64,000 nt of DNA from contig CM053326.1 in NCBI GenBank assembly GCA_028583605.1, positions 30,797,431 to 30,861,430 on the forward strand, written 5' to 3'. The translations under genes were made by a program, and so were the position numbers. Source of the stretch: Dastarcus helophoroides. Lineage: Eukaryota > Arthropoda > Insecta > Coleoptera > Bothrideridae. The notes under the pieces are model-generated. The model did not search any database. It was not told where the DNA came from and saw only the letters and a program-made list of their open reading frames with translations. Each line of letters begins with the position of its first letter. The stretch's first letter is position 1. Shown one piece after another: positions 45,175 through 58,142 of this stretch.

Positions 45175-46050
45175 TTGCCTTTTATATATGTAGATTACTT
45201 ATTAATAATTAGAAAAATCCGAGACATATTTATTTTTTGCTTTGCTTTTTATGTACGTATTAGAAATGTCAAGTTTAAACTGGAAATTACGAGATTAAAG
45301 AGGAAATTTCGACTTCATTCTCCAAATTTCGACTTTTTTCAGGAAATTTCGTGATTAAAGTCGAAATTTCGGCTGTAATCTCGAAATTTTAACTTTTTTT
45401 CAAGAAATTTCGAAAAATTAAAGTCGAAATTTCTATATTCTATGGTTAGGTTAGGCAGATGTTAGTTGCGCCGCACCATGCGCTTTGCCGTTTAATATTG
45501 ACAGTTGGCAGCAGGGTGCGTTCAGGAATTTCAAATTTTATTAACCAAAATTTCGACTCTTTGACATTTCAAGATAAAAGTCGAATTTTGGAGAAAAGAG
45601 TTGAAATTTCGAGTTTTAAGTCGACATTTCGACTTAATCGTTAAATTTCGAATTAAAACTTGAAATTTCACCTTTTTCCTAGAAATTTTGACCTTAAAAG
45701 CGAAATTTTGGACATTTTTTTTTTAAAAATTTCGAGATTTAGGTCAAAAATTTAACTTTAATCTCGGGATTTGAAGGAGAAAAAAGTCATAATTTCGTGA
45801 TTATTTCTTTTTTCAGATTAATGTATTTTCTACGCCTTTGTTTTACTTCAAAAAAAGTAAGTAAACCTTTTTTTAAATTTCCTAGTGTATGTATTATACG
45901 TGTGTAACGTGTTCAACCGCTAAATAAAAGTTTTTAAGACGAGTAACAGGTAATAAAATAACGTACGGTAATTTTTTTGAAAATACAGTAATTTTAACAG
46001 CGTATGTATGGAATTTTAGCTTGAAATATATGGCCACACTGGCTAGTAGG
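45175..46050. repeat. CGAAATTTCGA quasi-satellite array, copy B
   Basis: Contains CGAAATTTCGA words (45290-45800), the conserved module near 45440-45530 (TAGGCAGATGTTAGTTGCG, ATTGACAGTTGGCAGCAGGG), and an end segment near 45890-46045. On the opposite strand, that end segment matches 52134-52330 (CATATATTTCAAGCTAAAAT against CATATATTTGAAGGTAAAAT). So it is a partial, inverted copy of the element at 51.9-54.9 kb. Confidence 0.65.
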
Positions 46051-46239
46051 GTGATGACGTAACTTAACCGAACGAATTGGGGACCAAACACAACCAAAAC
46101 GTGGCTGAGTAGACATGTTAATACAAATGTCACCGTTAATTGTCATCTGTCAAAGCGTCAAAATTCAAACATCAACAAAATTTTTTCATGGCTTGTAATA
46201 AATAGTTTAAAAACCAATTTATCTTTGCTAAACAATAAC

Positions 46240-49200
46240 ATGGATTGCTGCATATTCTGCGGCAAAGACTATTTTCTTCAAACCGTCGATAAGTGCCATA
46301 ACGGCGGGCCATCCGTTCACCGAGAAATATTCGATTTTTTCGGGTCGCAGGTTATTTACTAACAATATTCAATATTTTCTTGCCTTAACGTTCCGTGCCT
46401 TACAGATTGAAAGCAGTTTACGCAAAGACGACCAAATATGCCAAAGCTGCTTGAATTTCTTCGAAACGCTTAACGCTGGTAAACGGATGTTCCTAACCCT
46501 CGTCGGCTATCGTGATCAGGCGGATAACGATAAGAAGCGTAAGGTTATAGACGCATTTTGGCGCTCTTTGATGCTGGCCACTACTTTGGGAAAAGTCACG
46601 AATAGAGAGGAGGATGATAGAAGCGAGAATCCGCTGATACTTAGTCATTCGGTGCCATATGAGCATTTGTTAGAGAAGCAGTTTGAAGAAGATGAACATG
46701 CCAGAGTTCAGTGTAAGTGCTTTGGGTGTCATTTTGTTTAAATTCTTGCGAACAGCTAAATTATTTGTGGTGTCTACATAGACAGTGCAACTGAAGGTGA
46801 ATTTAGTCACTTTGGATGTTCTTGGAAATTTTTGACATTCAAGTTTTTTTTGTAGAACGGATTCGTCATTGGTTATCTTCAAAAATTGAAATACAAAACT
46901 TGTCCCCTTGAAACCAAGAAAGATTAAAAAACAACAAAAGTTGCTCTAATAAGTTTCGAGAGATACTGATCTCTCTGAAGATGATAGCTTGGATGTCGAA
47001 ACGCGTTAGGGCAACCTTTGTTGTGTTTTTTAATCTTTCTTGGTTTCAGGGGACAAGTTTTGTATTTCAATAAACAAATTGTTTTAATTATTCTATAAAT
47101 TTGATTGGAAACCCAAATTTCAATTTTTTTCTGGTATTTTCCTCATTTTTTGTTAACTTAGGGTTTTCTTAAGGTTTAGGAGTATTAAATGTATAAAGAT
47201 TACATAACATAAGCAAGTAAATCTCGTTACCATTATGTAAATGGCCACCATGGGGGTGAAAGTAATAGAAGTGGGGGCGAAACAAGCCGAATTGTCATGC
47301 CATCCACTTATGTCAAATTGCCTGCCGGCAGTTTTTGATTGTAAAATGGTAGCTACGCAGTATCAAAATGAGAAAGGTTATTATAATTCATTAATGTGCA
47401 AGTGAGATACATATATATTAGGTTGGAAGTCTGTCGTTTAAGATCTGTTTTCTGTCGTCTGTCAGTTGAACGATTTAACGAAGAAAATTATGACCATATA
47501 TGGTTATGGCGTGTGTTATTGATGTAAACAACAATTTTGCGGTAAGTAATCCTCTTCATTATTAACAAATTGCTTCCCCTACTTATTCAGATGAAATTCA
47601 TGTATGTACTATTAGTTTTTCAATAAATACAGTTTGATAGATAACTTTAAAAAGTCTAATGGTAAGTTTTGTAGTTATGCCCTTTTGGTATGATTCTAAT
47701 TTATGTTTAACCAAATTTATTAATAAAAACATTAAACTTGTTTGTAAATTGGTTCATAAAAAAGTTTAAGTAAAATACAGCATTTATTTAAGCTGCCCAT
47801 TAAGTGTTAATTTTCTTGTGTCGATATTTCTAATTGTGTTTTATTCCCTTTATTATTTATCGATTTATTTATTTATTTTTCATGATTTGCTCCTGGGACT
47901 TTTACGGTAGACAAGAAAGAGTTAGTTCTAGTTGTCATTAGTTCATGAGAAGCTTTGTTACATTTGTTACATACTTACTGTGCATAGCATGTTGTAATTC
48001 ATATTTTAATATTCCATTTATTATGTAAGTTGTATTTTAATACATATTGTTAAATTTCTTACAATGTTTTTTATCTTGAACCAATAAAACATCTGTCTAT
48101 TATATATTTCGTATTATTCATTTTCCGTTTAGCATATTAACCATTAAGTATATTATTAATGAATTTTCCACGTTTGCTAAAAAAATTTACGTCTTATTTT
48201 TGCATTTTCATTTGTAATTAAACAATACGTTGTGACATTTTCATGGTGCAAAAATAAAACGTCAAATGTTTTTAGTTACAATGGAAAATGCAGTAATTTC
48301 ACTCACAATTTGAATTTGAAAATGGCGCGTATTGCCATCCACTTCTGTCACTTCGTTGCTCTCGCTTTAAATGTAACCTGTCCTTCTTAATATATATGTT
48401 TTGTGATGGCCACCTGAATGCTGTTAAGTTCTCTTAAAAGAATATAGACTGAAACTTTGTTTTACTTCTATATGTAAACTATTATAATTAACCAAAGCCG
48501 AATCATAAAGGTACAGAATTTCAAATCAGTTAACTATCTGTTTTTTTTTTTGGATTTTTATTTGGTTGCATGCCCTAATTATGATTTTAGTCAGGCTTTT
48601 AAAAATGTAATTGAATTTTCCTTTTGAAGGTGGTCAAAGTATCGATTCTTACTATGACAATGGTAATGAAACATCTGAGGATCAGGAAGTTAAGAGAACG
48701 TTCAAAAGGGGTAGGCGCAAAAACCACCATTGGAGCCACAGGCGAGGCGAGCAGAAGTCCAGATCTCTCTCGAGAACCTACGAATATAACGCATACTTAA
48801 ACGGAAAGAGCTACGTAAATGGAAGACATACTTCTTGCAGTGTGAAGATGAGAAGACCTTCGACTTCACATAGCGTAAAATCGACAAACTCGGAACCCAC
48901 CAGAAAGCGCCGGCAGCGGAAATTAGATCCATCTCTGCCAGAAATTACGCTTTGGACTAGATCTCACAGCAAAGCTCAACAGGATGTTGCTGATAAGGTA
49001 GCCCAGATGCAGAACAATAAGTTTGCCTGTGGTTTGTTGGCCTGCGAGGAGAGTTTCACCACAATTGAAGAACTGACGCACCACAAAATAGAACATCATC
49101 ATTGTCTACCAATGTTTTCGTGTGAAATCTGCAAAAATAACTATACCACACTGTAAGTGATTCCCCCAGTTCTGTTCCGGATTCCCCCAATTGATTGACT

Positions 49201-50783
49201 AGTTTGTTTGCAGATTTAAGTTTCCAAGCATGCTGATTAATAATTGGTTGTTATTGCCGCAACCTGGATTGTAAATTGTTTTTTTTGCTTATTTTCTTTC
49301 TCTGACATTCCATGCCTTTTATAAATGGGGGAGCTGATTAAGAAAGAAAAGCAGCCTTTCAGTTTTTTATCTGTCAAAATTATTAACTCTTCCTCTTTTG
49401 AAAAGCTCAAATTTAAGCTTGGAATTTCTATTTTTTAATTCCAACTTTAGAGTGAAAATTTTTATATTAAAGTTGACAATTTAAAAGAAAAGTGAAGGTT
49501 GTAATGATTAAATTAAATAAAACAAAAATGTCTGGATTTCTAAAAAGTTTGGTTTCCTAATCTCTTATATTGTATTTTTTTTTTTTTGTTATTTCTGACA
49601 TGCTACTGCTTATCCTCTGAGAGGAAGAGATAATATAGAATACAAGGCTCAAAGATTCATTGTGTCAAATTTTGATTCTTAATTTCTTTCCTTCTTTTTT
49701 CTTTTCATTATAAAAAATTAATCTTTAAATCTGGTGATTTCAGATTGCAGTGATAATGAGAAAAATGAACAAGCAATGACATTATTGGTCTGATAGGTGC
49801 ATGAATCATATTAAAATTTGGTATTTAGTGTTCCCTTTATTTATTAATTATTTTTGTTAGTAGTTTTTTTAAACCACTTGTCCCAAGCATTAGTAAATAT
49901 GAACTGACAAATTAAAATATGTTCGCAGATTTGACTTGGAAATGCACCAAAAGAAACACGATATTACATTTAATTGCCCTCTCTGTGATGAGGAGAAATT
50001 TGGCACCCAGTCCATACAAGACCATCTCCAAGGACCATTTGGACTACTCTGTACCATGCAATTATTGCGACAAGTCCTTTGTAACGGCTAAACTTTGCGA
50101 GCTTCACATGCGCGAGGTTCACCAAGGTACAAAGCACAAAGTTCGCTACAAACCCAAACCTATAAAAAAAGAGTTTTATAAAATCCCTAATACTGTTAGT
50201 AGGCGCCGAAGAAGAAAAAGAAATTCCACTTTAGAGATAGAAAATTACAACTTTCGAGTACTCATAGAAGACCCTAAAGAAAAAGAAACAGTTTTACGAA
50301 CTTTAATTGACTCACCAACTGAACTGGAGTGGGTCCTGAGCGAAATAGTCTTAGAAAGTCAAAATAAATCTAGTGCAAAAGAAGTGACTTTTGAACCGCC
50401 TTGCTTTAGTTGTAGCAGTAGTGAAAATTCGCCAAATAGTGGAAATTCCGCAAGCGATACTTTGCCCGATTGTGAGCTTTCACCAGTTGGCGAAATCTCG
50501 CCAGTTGGTGAAAATTCATCCCTGCGAAACCGCACCATTGGGTGAGCCAATCTCTTTAGGTGAAAATTCACCCAGGGAATGTGTACCAGTAAGTTTACCA
50601 AATAGTGATGACTTAACAACTAGTAATTTAATGCTAAAAGATGTACAGTCTTCTGAAAGTGTTATGTTCGATGTTGGAAAACCCAAGATTCCTCAGAGTT
50701 CCGAAAATGCTGTACCAATTGTATTGTTAACTGCTTTGGACCCAGACATTGTGAACAAACACATGAGTAAATTAAAAAAGTAA
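46240..50783 (+). CDS. ZAD-C2H2 zinc finger protein (two apparent frame breaks)
   Basis: Exons 46240-46350, 46406-46712, 48630-49152 and 49929-50783 with phases 0, 1, 2. Exons 1-2 code a ZAD: CCIFC near the N-terminus and ICQSC about 45 residues later, the zinc-binding dimerisation domain of many insect transcription factors. Exon 3 has a basic Arg/Lys/Ser-rich linker and finger 1 (C-x4-C-x12-H-x3-H). Finger 2 spans the exon 3-4 junction, and finger 4 is CNYCDKSFVTAKLCELHMREVH. Between them, finger 3 (CPLCDEEKFGT...) needs one base fewer near 50028 to be complete. A second +1 shift near 50520 separates an SPVGE-repeat tail from its continuation to the TAA at 50783. It is probably a nuclear DNA-binding regulator; the target is unknown. 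The breaks may be assembly errors or mark a pseudogene. AATAAA near 50846. Confidence 0.75.
46886..47070. mobile_element. Palindromic repeat with hammerhead-like core, in ZAD gene intron
   Basis: Arms TTGAAATACAAAACTTGTCC...GTTGC and GCAAC...GGACAAGTTTTGTATTTCAA are about 65 bp and nearly exact complements. The core (46975-47002) reads CTGAAGA, a 16-nt hairpin, then GAAAC. Half-copies lie at 10909-11023 and 60178-60222. Penelope-like retroelements carry such cores in inverted terminal copies; that link is inference. Confidence 0.6.
47243..48414. mobile_element. Non-autonomous element with GGCCACCAT termini
   Basis: Starts GGCCACCATGG and ends ATGGCCACC. About 1170 bp, non-coding, with an internal TTATTTTTGCATTTTCA and GGTGCAAAAATAAAA inverted pair. 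It occupies intron 2 of the ZAD gene. A divergent relative lies at about 43.99-44.6 kb. Superfamily unknown and no clear target duplication. Confidence 0.5.
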
Positions 50784-50849
50784 TTTATGTAGTACTGTTG
50801 ATAAAAATGTATTTTATTTTGTGGGTGGAAGCTCGAAAGCTTGTGTAAA

Positions 50850-51864
50850 TAAAGTAGTAGAAAGGTATTGATAAAATGTTCTATTTTCTGTCATATATTT
50901 TTATCATCAAATAATTTATACCAATTTATTTGTTATTACTGTATAAAATATAAGACTGCAACCTGAATTCTTGTGAATAGAATTTATTAAAGCTTTATAT
51001 TTTTTTTTGAAAACTATACTACAAATTAAAGTTTAAAAATTTAAGATTCCAGTTTTATGTACCGAGTACATATTTAAGTACAAATTGCAATATTTAACCT
51101 TCTAATTTTGAAAACAGTAATAAATACGTTTTTCACTTTGCTGTTTATTTATATTCCAGTAACCTAATCGCGCTACTAGATTCTTGTTTCATTATGTGTT
51201 GGCAAATAGAGCATGTGAAAAAATTTTTGATAAGAAATTTACAGTTTAAACCGGAAGTTTTAAGAAAGAAATCGAACATTTTGAATAAAAGTTCAGAACT
51301 TTGTGAGAAAAAAGTGAAATATAGAAAGAATGTTCACCTTAACACTTGAAAAAATTAAAGTTTTACAGTTTTGAAATTGCAGTCGGAATCTTGATTTAAA
51401 AAAATTGAAAAGTTCATGTTTGCATCAGGAAACTCAAAATTTCGACTTTCGATTCAAAATTTGGAGATTTCAGAAGTAATTATAAAAACAAGTGAAAGTC
51501 CTGCAAACAAATGTTAAATATGTACAAAAGATTTTGGGAAAGCATCGAAATTTTGAGAGAAATTCGTAAAACTAATTTTAAGGTAAAATGTCGAGAATTT
51601 GAAATTTAAACTGGAGTTTTCGAAAATCAAAATGTTGAGGTTAAAATTGATATTTTAAAAAAATTAAAGTTTTGGGAAAAATGCAATTACTAAATTTTCT
51701 ATAAATATTGAAATTTCAAGATTATGGTCGAAATTTCTAGAAGAGAGTCTGAGTTTTAGAAAATATGTAAAACTTTTCAGTTTAAACTAAAGAAAGTTTG
51801 AGAAAACAATCGAAATTTCTAGCAACTCCAACTTTATAATTTGTTTCTTTTTGCAAGGCAATTG
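50850..51864. other. Intergenic AT-rich stretch
   Basis: Downstream of the ZAD gene. AT-rich, with scattered AAATTTCGA words from 51200 on. No gene or RNA supported. Confidence 0.45.
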
Positions 51865-51872
51865 TTGCAACC

Positions 51873-54800
51873 TAGGGATGTCGATCTGAGATCGAAAAAT
51901 CGATTTTTACAAGTCTCAAGGTCGATTTTTTAGATCGGTATAATGAACGATTCAAAAATTCTAAGAATCGGATCGAAATTAACAAAATTTTATTTTTTAT
52001 GTAGGTGCATTTATGTCGTTATATTATTATTCACTTCCATCTGCTAGTAATAGCTGCGTTAATAAGCCAAAAGATGGCAGCATTAACATTTCTTTTCATT
52101 CATTATGTGTTGATTGAATAGGAAAAATAACTGGTGCAGTGTTGCCATATATTTGAAGGTAAAATTCCGTACATACGCAGTTAAAATTAACATATATTCA
52201 CAAAAATTACTCTACATTATTTTATTATCTGTTACCGGCCTTAAGAGCTTTTATTTTGTGGTTGAAAACGTTACACGCGTATTAATAAATACACTACAAA
52301 ACTTGAAAAAAGTTTATTTATTTTTTTTTAAGTAAAAATTACAAGAGCGTAGGAAGGACATCAATTTGAAAAAAAATTATCACGGAATGTTGACTTTTCC
52401 TCCTCTAAATCCCGAGATTAAAGTTAAAATTTCGAAAAAAAGTCGAAATTTTGAGTTAGAGTCTAAATTTCTAGAAAAAAGTAAAAATATCAATTTTTAA
52501 ATCGAAATTTAACGACTTTTCTTTCAAGTTTTGACTTTTTTCTCAAATTTCGAATCTTTTCTTAAAATTTCGACTTTTTTCTGAAAATTTGAACTTTTTC
52601 AAAATGTTACAAAGGAGCAGAAAGGAAATCGATTAAAAAAAATGTTATTTTCTCGAAATTTCGACTTTTTTCTCAAATTTCGACTTTTTTTCTCAAAATT
52701 TCGACTTTTTTCTCGAAATTATGACTTTTTTCTCAAATTTCGATTTTTTCTCGAAATATCGAAATTTTTCTCAAAACTTCGTTTTTTGTTCCTTAAATTT
52801 CGACTTTTTTCTCGAAATTTTGACCTTAATTTCGAAATTTTTCTCGAAATTTCTACTCTGAACCCACTTTTGACCTTATATCGAAATTTCGACTTTTTTT
52901 TTCGAAATTTCGTCTTTTCTCTGAATTTTCGACTTTCTTCTCGAAATATTTTGAAATTTCGACCTTTTTCTCGAAATTTCGACGTTTTTCTCAAATTTCG
53001 ACTTTTTTCTCGAAATTTTGACCTTAAAATCGAGATTTCGACATTTTTATCGAAATTTCGAATCTGAAGTCAAAATTTCGACTTTTTTTCTCAAAATTTC
53101 GACTTTTTTTTCTCGAAATCTCCACTTTTTTATCAAATTTCAACATTTTATCAAACCTTCGCCGTTTTTCTCAAATTTCGACTTTTTTCTCGAAATTTCG
53201 ACCTTAATCTGAAAAGCTTGACTTTTTTCTCGAAATTTGGTTTTTGTTTCTCAATTTTCGATATTTTTCTCAAATATCGACTTTTTTCTCGAAATTTTGA
53301 CCTGATATCGAAATTTCGGCATTTTTCTCGAAATGTCAACTTTAAACTCAAAATTTCGACTTTTTTTCTACAAATTTCGACTTTTTTCTCAAATTTCGAA
53401 TTTTTTCTCTGAATTTCGAGCTTATAAGGTCGAAATTTCTCAAATTCCGACTTGTTTCTCGAGGTTTTGATCTTCATCACGGAATTTCGATTTAAAACTC
53501 GAAATTTCGACTTTTTTCTCGAAGTTTCAACTTTAATTTCGAAATTTCTAAAAAAAGACCAAAATTTGCTAATTAAAAATAACAATTATTGGTCGCACCC
53601 TACTACCAACTGTCAAGATTGTTGGGAAAGAGGAGTGGTGGGACCAAGAAGACTGTATTATAGCCTTCTTGGGTGGGACGTAACTGTCGACCACAAAACA
53701 TCTGTCGACTGTCTAATTTAACCATAGAGTGTGCTTATTATAGAGCGACTTATTATCGACATTTCGAGAAAAATTTCGATATCAAAGTCGAAATTATGAG
53801 ATTAAAGTCGAAATTCCGAGATTAATGTCGGAATTTTAGGAAAAAAGTAGAAATTTCAAGAAAATGTCGAATTTTTGAGAAAAAAGTCGAAATTTTGAGT
53901 GGAAAGTCAAAATTTTGGGTGGAAAGTCGAATTTTGAGTGGAAAGTCGAAATTTCGAGTTTAAATCCGAAATATCGAGATTAAAGTCGAAATATCGAGAT
54001 TAAAAGTCGAAATTTCGAAAAAAAGTCGAAATTTCGAAAAAAAATCAAAATCTTTAAAAATATTTTTTTAAATCAGTGTACTTTTTAAGTCTTAAAATGT
54101 CGAAATTTCAAAATATAATTTTTTTTAATCAATACCTTTCAACGCTTTTGTAAAATGTGGACTGTAAACTCCAAATTTCGAATTTTTTCTCGAAAATTCT
54201 ACTTTAACCTTGAAATGTCAAGAAAAAAAGTCGAAATTTTTGGTAATAAAAAATTGAATTTACTGAACTAAGTGTCAACATTAAATTGTAAAAGAGTTGG
54301 TGCTTAGAATATAGTCTTATATTCTAAGGGTTGGTGGGACTTAACTGTCATCTGCCTGACTTAACCATAAGAATAAGAAATTTCGACTTATCTTGAAATT
54401 TCATGAAAAAAAGTTGAAATTTCGAGATTAAAGTCCGAAATTTTAACTTTATCTATGAAATTTCCTCAAAAAAAGTCGAAATTTGGAAAATAAAGTAGAA
54501 ATTTTTACTTTAATCTCGCAATTTCCAGTTTTAAACTTCATATTTCTAAATACATTTTTATAAATGAATGCCCTTTCCCCATCTTCGTAAAAAACCAAAA
54601 ATGCATAAATAAATATGTATCGGATTTTTCTAATTAGGAACAAATGATTAAAATTTAAATATTAGTGTTTAAAATCCAAGAAAAAACTTTCAAAATTAAA
54701 CTACGCCAATTCATCATTATCATTCAAATTTTCTTTTATTAGAAATGTTTAAAAATTTCACCAGCAAGGCGATTAATCGGAAATCGATCTTTCAGCACCC

Positions 54801-54882
54801 AATTTTATCGGGAATCGATACTTTTGCTCACAATTCGAATCGATCCAAAAATCGATTATTTTAAAAGGAATCGACATCCCTA
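51873..54882. mobile_element. hAT-like element carrying a CGAAATTTCGA array (copy C)
   Basis: TAGGGATGTCGAT at 51873 and ATCGACATCCCTA ending at 54882 are perfect 13-bp inverted termini, and subterminal AATCGATTTTT words are also inverted. The flanks TTGCAACC (51865-51872) and GTGCAACC (54883-54890) form an 8-bp target duplication with one change, as in hAT insertions. The interior holds a dense array of TTTCGACTTTTTTCTCGAAA words (52400-53560 in one strand sense, 53760-54540 in the other). Two copies of the conserved module lie at 53593-53730 and 54250-54370. No transposase frame; the Phe/Lys/Arg-rich frames are translations of the array. Confidence 0.75.
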
Positions 54883-54890
54883 GTGCAACC

Positions 54891-55463
54891 TTAGCTTTCA
54901 TAGAGAACACCTCATCTATCTATTTACCGAGTGTAATTGAGTATCTCTAATTCTCTAAATATTATCGAGAACTAGGTTTTTTTAAATTACTTATTTCTTA
55001 AACAAAAAATACTTGCTCAAGGAAAACTACACATTAATATTATAACATATTATTCCGTTTTGAAGCAAAGATTTTTTTGCCAGCCTATATAATCTTTTTT
55101 TTTGCTTGGTGATTCTTATTAACTCGTCTTGAATTACATATTTTTTAAACATTTTTCTCTGCTTCTATAGATCATACAAATTATTCTATTTATACTCGTT
55201 ATTCTAATGAATTATACAATCTTTGCAATACGGTATAAAAGCTTGATAACAACGCCTAGTGATTGATTGCAGAAGCTCTAACTAATGTTACATCTACTAA
55301 AAGGTATGCAAATTATGTTCTATGTCATTTTGACATTTAACTGACGTTAATGTAAATTCAAAATAAGAAGAAGAGTACAATAATATAACCTATAATTAAT
55401 TTTAAAAGCAAATAGGTTAGAATGTTTAAATAAGTAGTAGAAATTGTTTTAATTTCCAACGTA
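54891..55463. other. 5' flank of NARS2
   Basis: AT-rich intergenic sequence without recognisable element. It should contain the promoter of the synthetase gene; no motif stands out. Confidence 0.4.
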
Positions 55464-57662
55464 ATGGTTCTACTCCACTATAGGATTATTTTTCCTAAAC
55501 TATTTTCTAGATCTACAACGTTTGCACGGAAGAATTCTACTTGCACCGTTGCAAACATTTTAGAGAAGAAAGATGTCCAAGTGGGAGATAAAATTCAAGT
55601 GAAGGTAGTTACTTGAATTTCGAAGTTAGTACTGGAATTATTTGAATTGAAAACGTTTTAAAACTAATAAATTTACCTATTTAAATAAAATACAGACAAA
55701 TTTTTCAACGAGTTGGGTACATAATTGAAACTCTGGGGTGCCGCTGAGTAGCCTATCAATCCTGATCGAGCTAAGAAATAAATTAAAATTTTCAAAGCAG
55801 TTTTTATATAATAGTCATTGTTGCGAATTTAGAAGTTTTAGAGGTTGTTGGAAATTTGGAATCATTCTCACAGTCATTATGATAAGTTGACTTGCGTGCT
55901 CCCCTCAAACCAAAATTCTAATTATACTTCTGCCGAAACTAGCAAATTATTGAAGAATGTCAGAGTCTAAAATATGGAAATCTTCTTTCCCACACTTTTT
56001 ATTTTTTTTATTTCGATTTTCAAGTTGTGTCTACCAAATTTTTATTTGGATATTTCGATTTTCACTTTGATATTTTATCATTACTTACTAAAAATTTATA
56101 TTTATAATTTCTAACAAAACATTTTCAATTTTTTATTTATTTATAAATAAATAAGATAAAAATCTTGTGAATTTTAATATTTTTCATTTATTCATGATTT
56201 TTTTACTAACAGTGAAATACTTTATAGATAATGTTGACAAGTGGTATATTTATGTCGAAATGTAAATCAACTTCACAACTCAAACTAGATTAAACATAGT
56301 TTTCTATAATCCTTGAATATTTCAATAGGGTTGGATAAAGTCCCTCAGAAAGCAGAAGGAAAATGTATTTGTTGACCTCATTGACGGATCACCTGATAAG
56401 CTACAAATTGTAATACCCTCAAAAATTTACCCCGAAAAATTAACATCAGGTGCCTCTATTAAAGCTGAAGGCGCCTTGTCACTTTCTCCTAGGGGCCAGC
56501 TAGAATTAAACGCAGACAATGTAGAAATTTACGGAGAATGCAACCTGACCAACGGCTACCCACTAGCTCCAAAAAAACAATACGCACCAGAGTACATCAG
56601 ACAATTTCTTCACTTCAGACCGCGGACCACCAAATTTGCCTCACTCTTGCGAGTGAGAAATTGCGCCACGAGCGCCATAAATAGCTACTTCCAGTCGAAA
56701 GATTTCATCAACATCCATACACCAATTTTGACCTCCAACGATTGCGAAGGCGCAGGAGAAATCTTTAAAGTTGTGCCTGACAGCGAACGGTTGCTGAAGT
56801 CGATGAAGAAGGAAACGCAAAGCTTGGATGATACTTATTTCAACACAAAGGCGGTTTTAACTGTATCTGGTCAGTTACACTTAGAAGCTGCGGCGCACGC
56901 TTTGGGTAAAGTTTATACTTTTGGGCCAACTTTCAGGGCTGAAAATTCTAGATCTCGGCTGCACTTGTCCGAATTCTACATGATCGAAGCCGAAGTTGCT
57001 TTCATGGAAAAATTAAACGAACTTACTTCAGTTATGGAAGAGTTGGTGAAATATGCCACAAAGTATATTTTGGATCACAGCGAGAAGGACGTGAGGCAAT
57101 GCTTAGGAGAAGTTGGTGAAAATTACAACTGGCTCAATGGAAAATTTCCCATTTTAACTTATAAAGAAGCAGTTGCTATTCTGAAGGAGCATCGGGACAA
57201 ATTTAAAGAAAAGTTTGATGAGACTGAAGGTTTAGGAAAAGAACATGAACTGTTTTTGGTTAAATACTGTAATAATACTCCAATTTTTGTAGTAAATTGG
57301 CCAAAAGCTATGAAGCCTTTCTACATGAAATCTGATCCTGAAAACAATGACCAGGTAGGCTTTCTAAAAGTGGTATTTATTAATTCATAATTTTAATTTA
57401 GGTGTTGGCTTTGGATCTGCTTGCTCCAGTTGTGGGGGAGATTGCTGGTGGAAGCTTACGTGAGGACGACTACACTACACTCAAATCTAATATTTCTGAT
57501 AAAGCTAACCTAGACTGGTATCTTGATTTAAGGAAATTTGGAGGAGTTCCTACTGGGGGTTTTGGAATTGGATTTGAAAGATATTTACAGTTTTTATTAA
57601 ACATAGAAAACATCAAAGACACAATTCCGTTTCCAAGGTGGCCTCATAATTGTAGACTGTAG
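55464..57662 (+). CDS. NARS2: Mitochondrial asparaginyl-tRNA synthetase
   Basis: Exons 55464-55604, 56329-57354 and 57402-57662, all phase 0, give 475 residues, close to the usual length of animal NARS2. The enzyme charges mitochondrial tRNA-Asn with asparagine using ATP. The N-terminus is basic, hydrophobic and free of acidic residues for about 30 positions, consistent with a mitochondrial targeting peptide. An OB-fold anticodon-binding domain follows (GWIKSLRKQKENVFVDLIDGS). The class II catalytic core shows motif 2 (FRAENSRSRLHLSEF) and motif 3 (GGFGIGFERY). The first intron is 724 bp and the last 47 bp. AATAAA follows the stop by about 12 bp. The frame is intact. The cytosolic paralogue is less likely because it carries a longer N-terminal extension. 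Confidence 0.92.
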
Positions 57663-58142
57663 AAGTTTTGTTATAATAAATATTTACTTTTATTAATATA
57701 TTACTTAATCCTATCTACCAAAGACATTTAAAAAAACTTTAGGAATTCTTTTCATATTAACTGTTATTCATCTACATGAAATGAGATAAATAATGAGTTA
57801 CCTTTGGTATATTAAAAACTCGATTCTTAAAATTTTAAGCAAAAAAAGTTAATATATGCTAGAGCTATATTGAAAAGCTTAATATAAAAAAAATATATAA
57901 AATCCAAAGGTTAAATGTGATAGAATTTCTACTGTTCTATTTTTTGTTTAGAAAAGTCGGAATTTCGAAGATTTCAACGAAATATTCGTGCAAAATTTTC
58001 ATTTTGTCTGCTTAAGACATGGGTTCGTAAGTGTGATGGATGCATGCATCGGGATAGTTTCGCTTGTGCGTCTACCTAGATAGGGAGATTAAAATCGAAA
58101 TTGTGAAAAATTTTACTTAAAGAATTCATTTTATTTATTTCT

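Noticed and set aside
52642..53585. Phe/Lys/Arg-rich open frames of 60-144 codons on both strands
   Set aside because: They are translations of the CGAAATTTCGA array; composition is periodic and no domain is visible.
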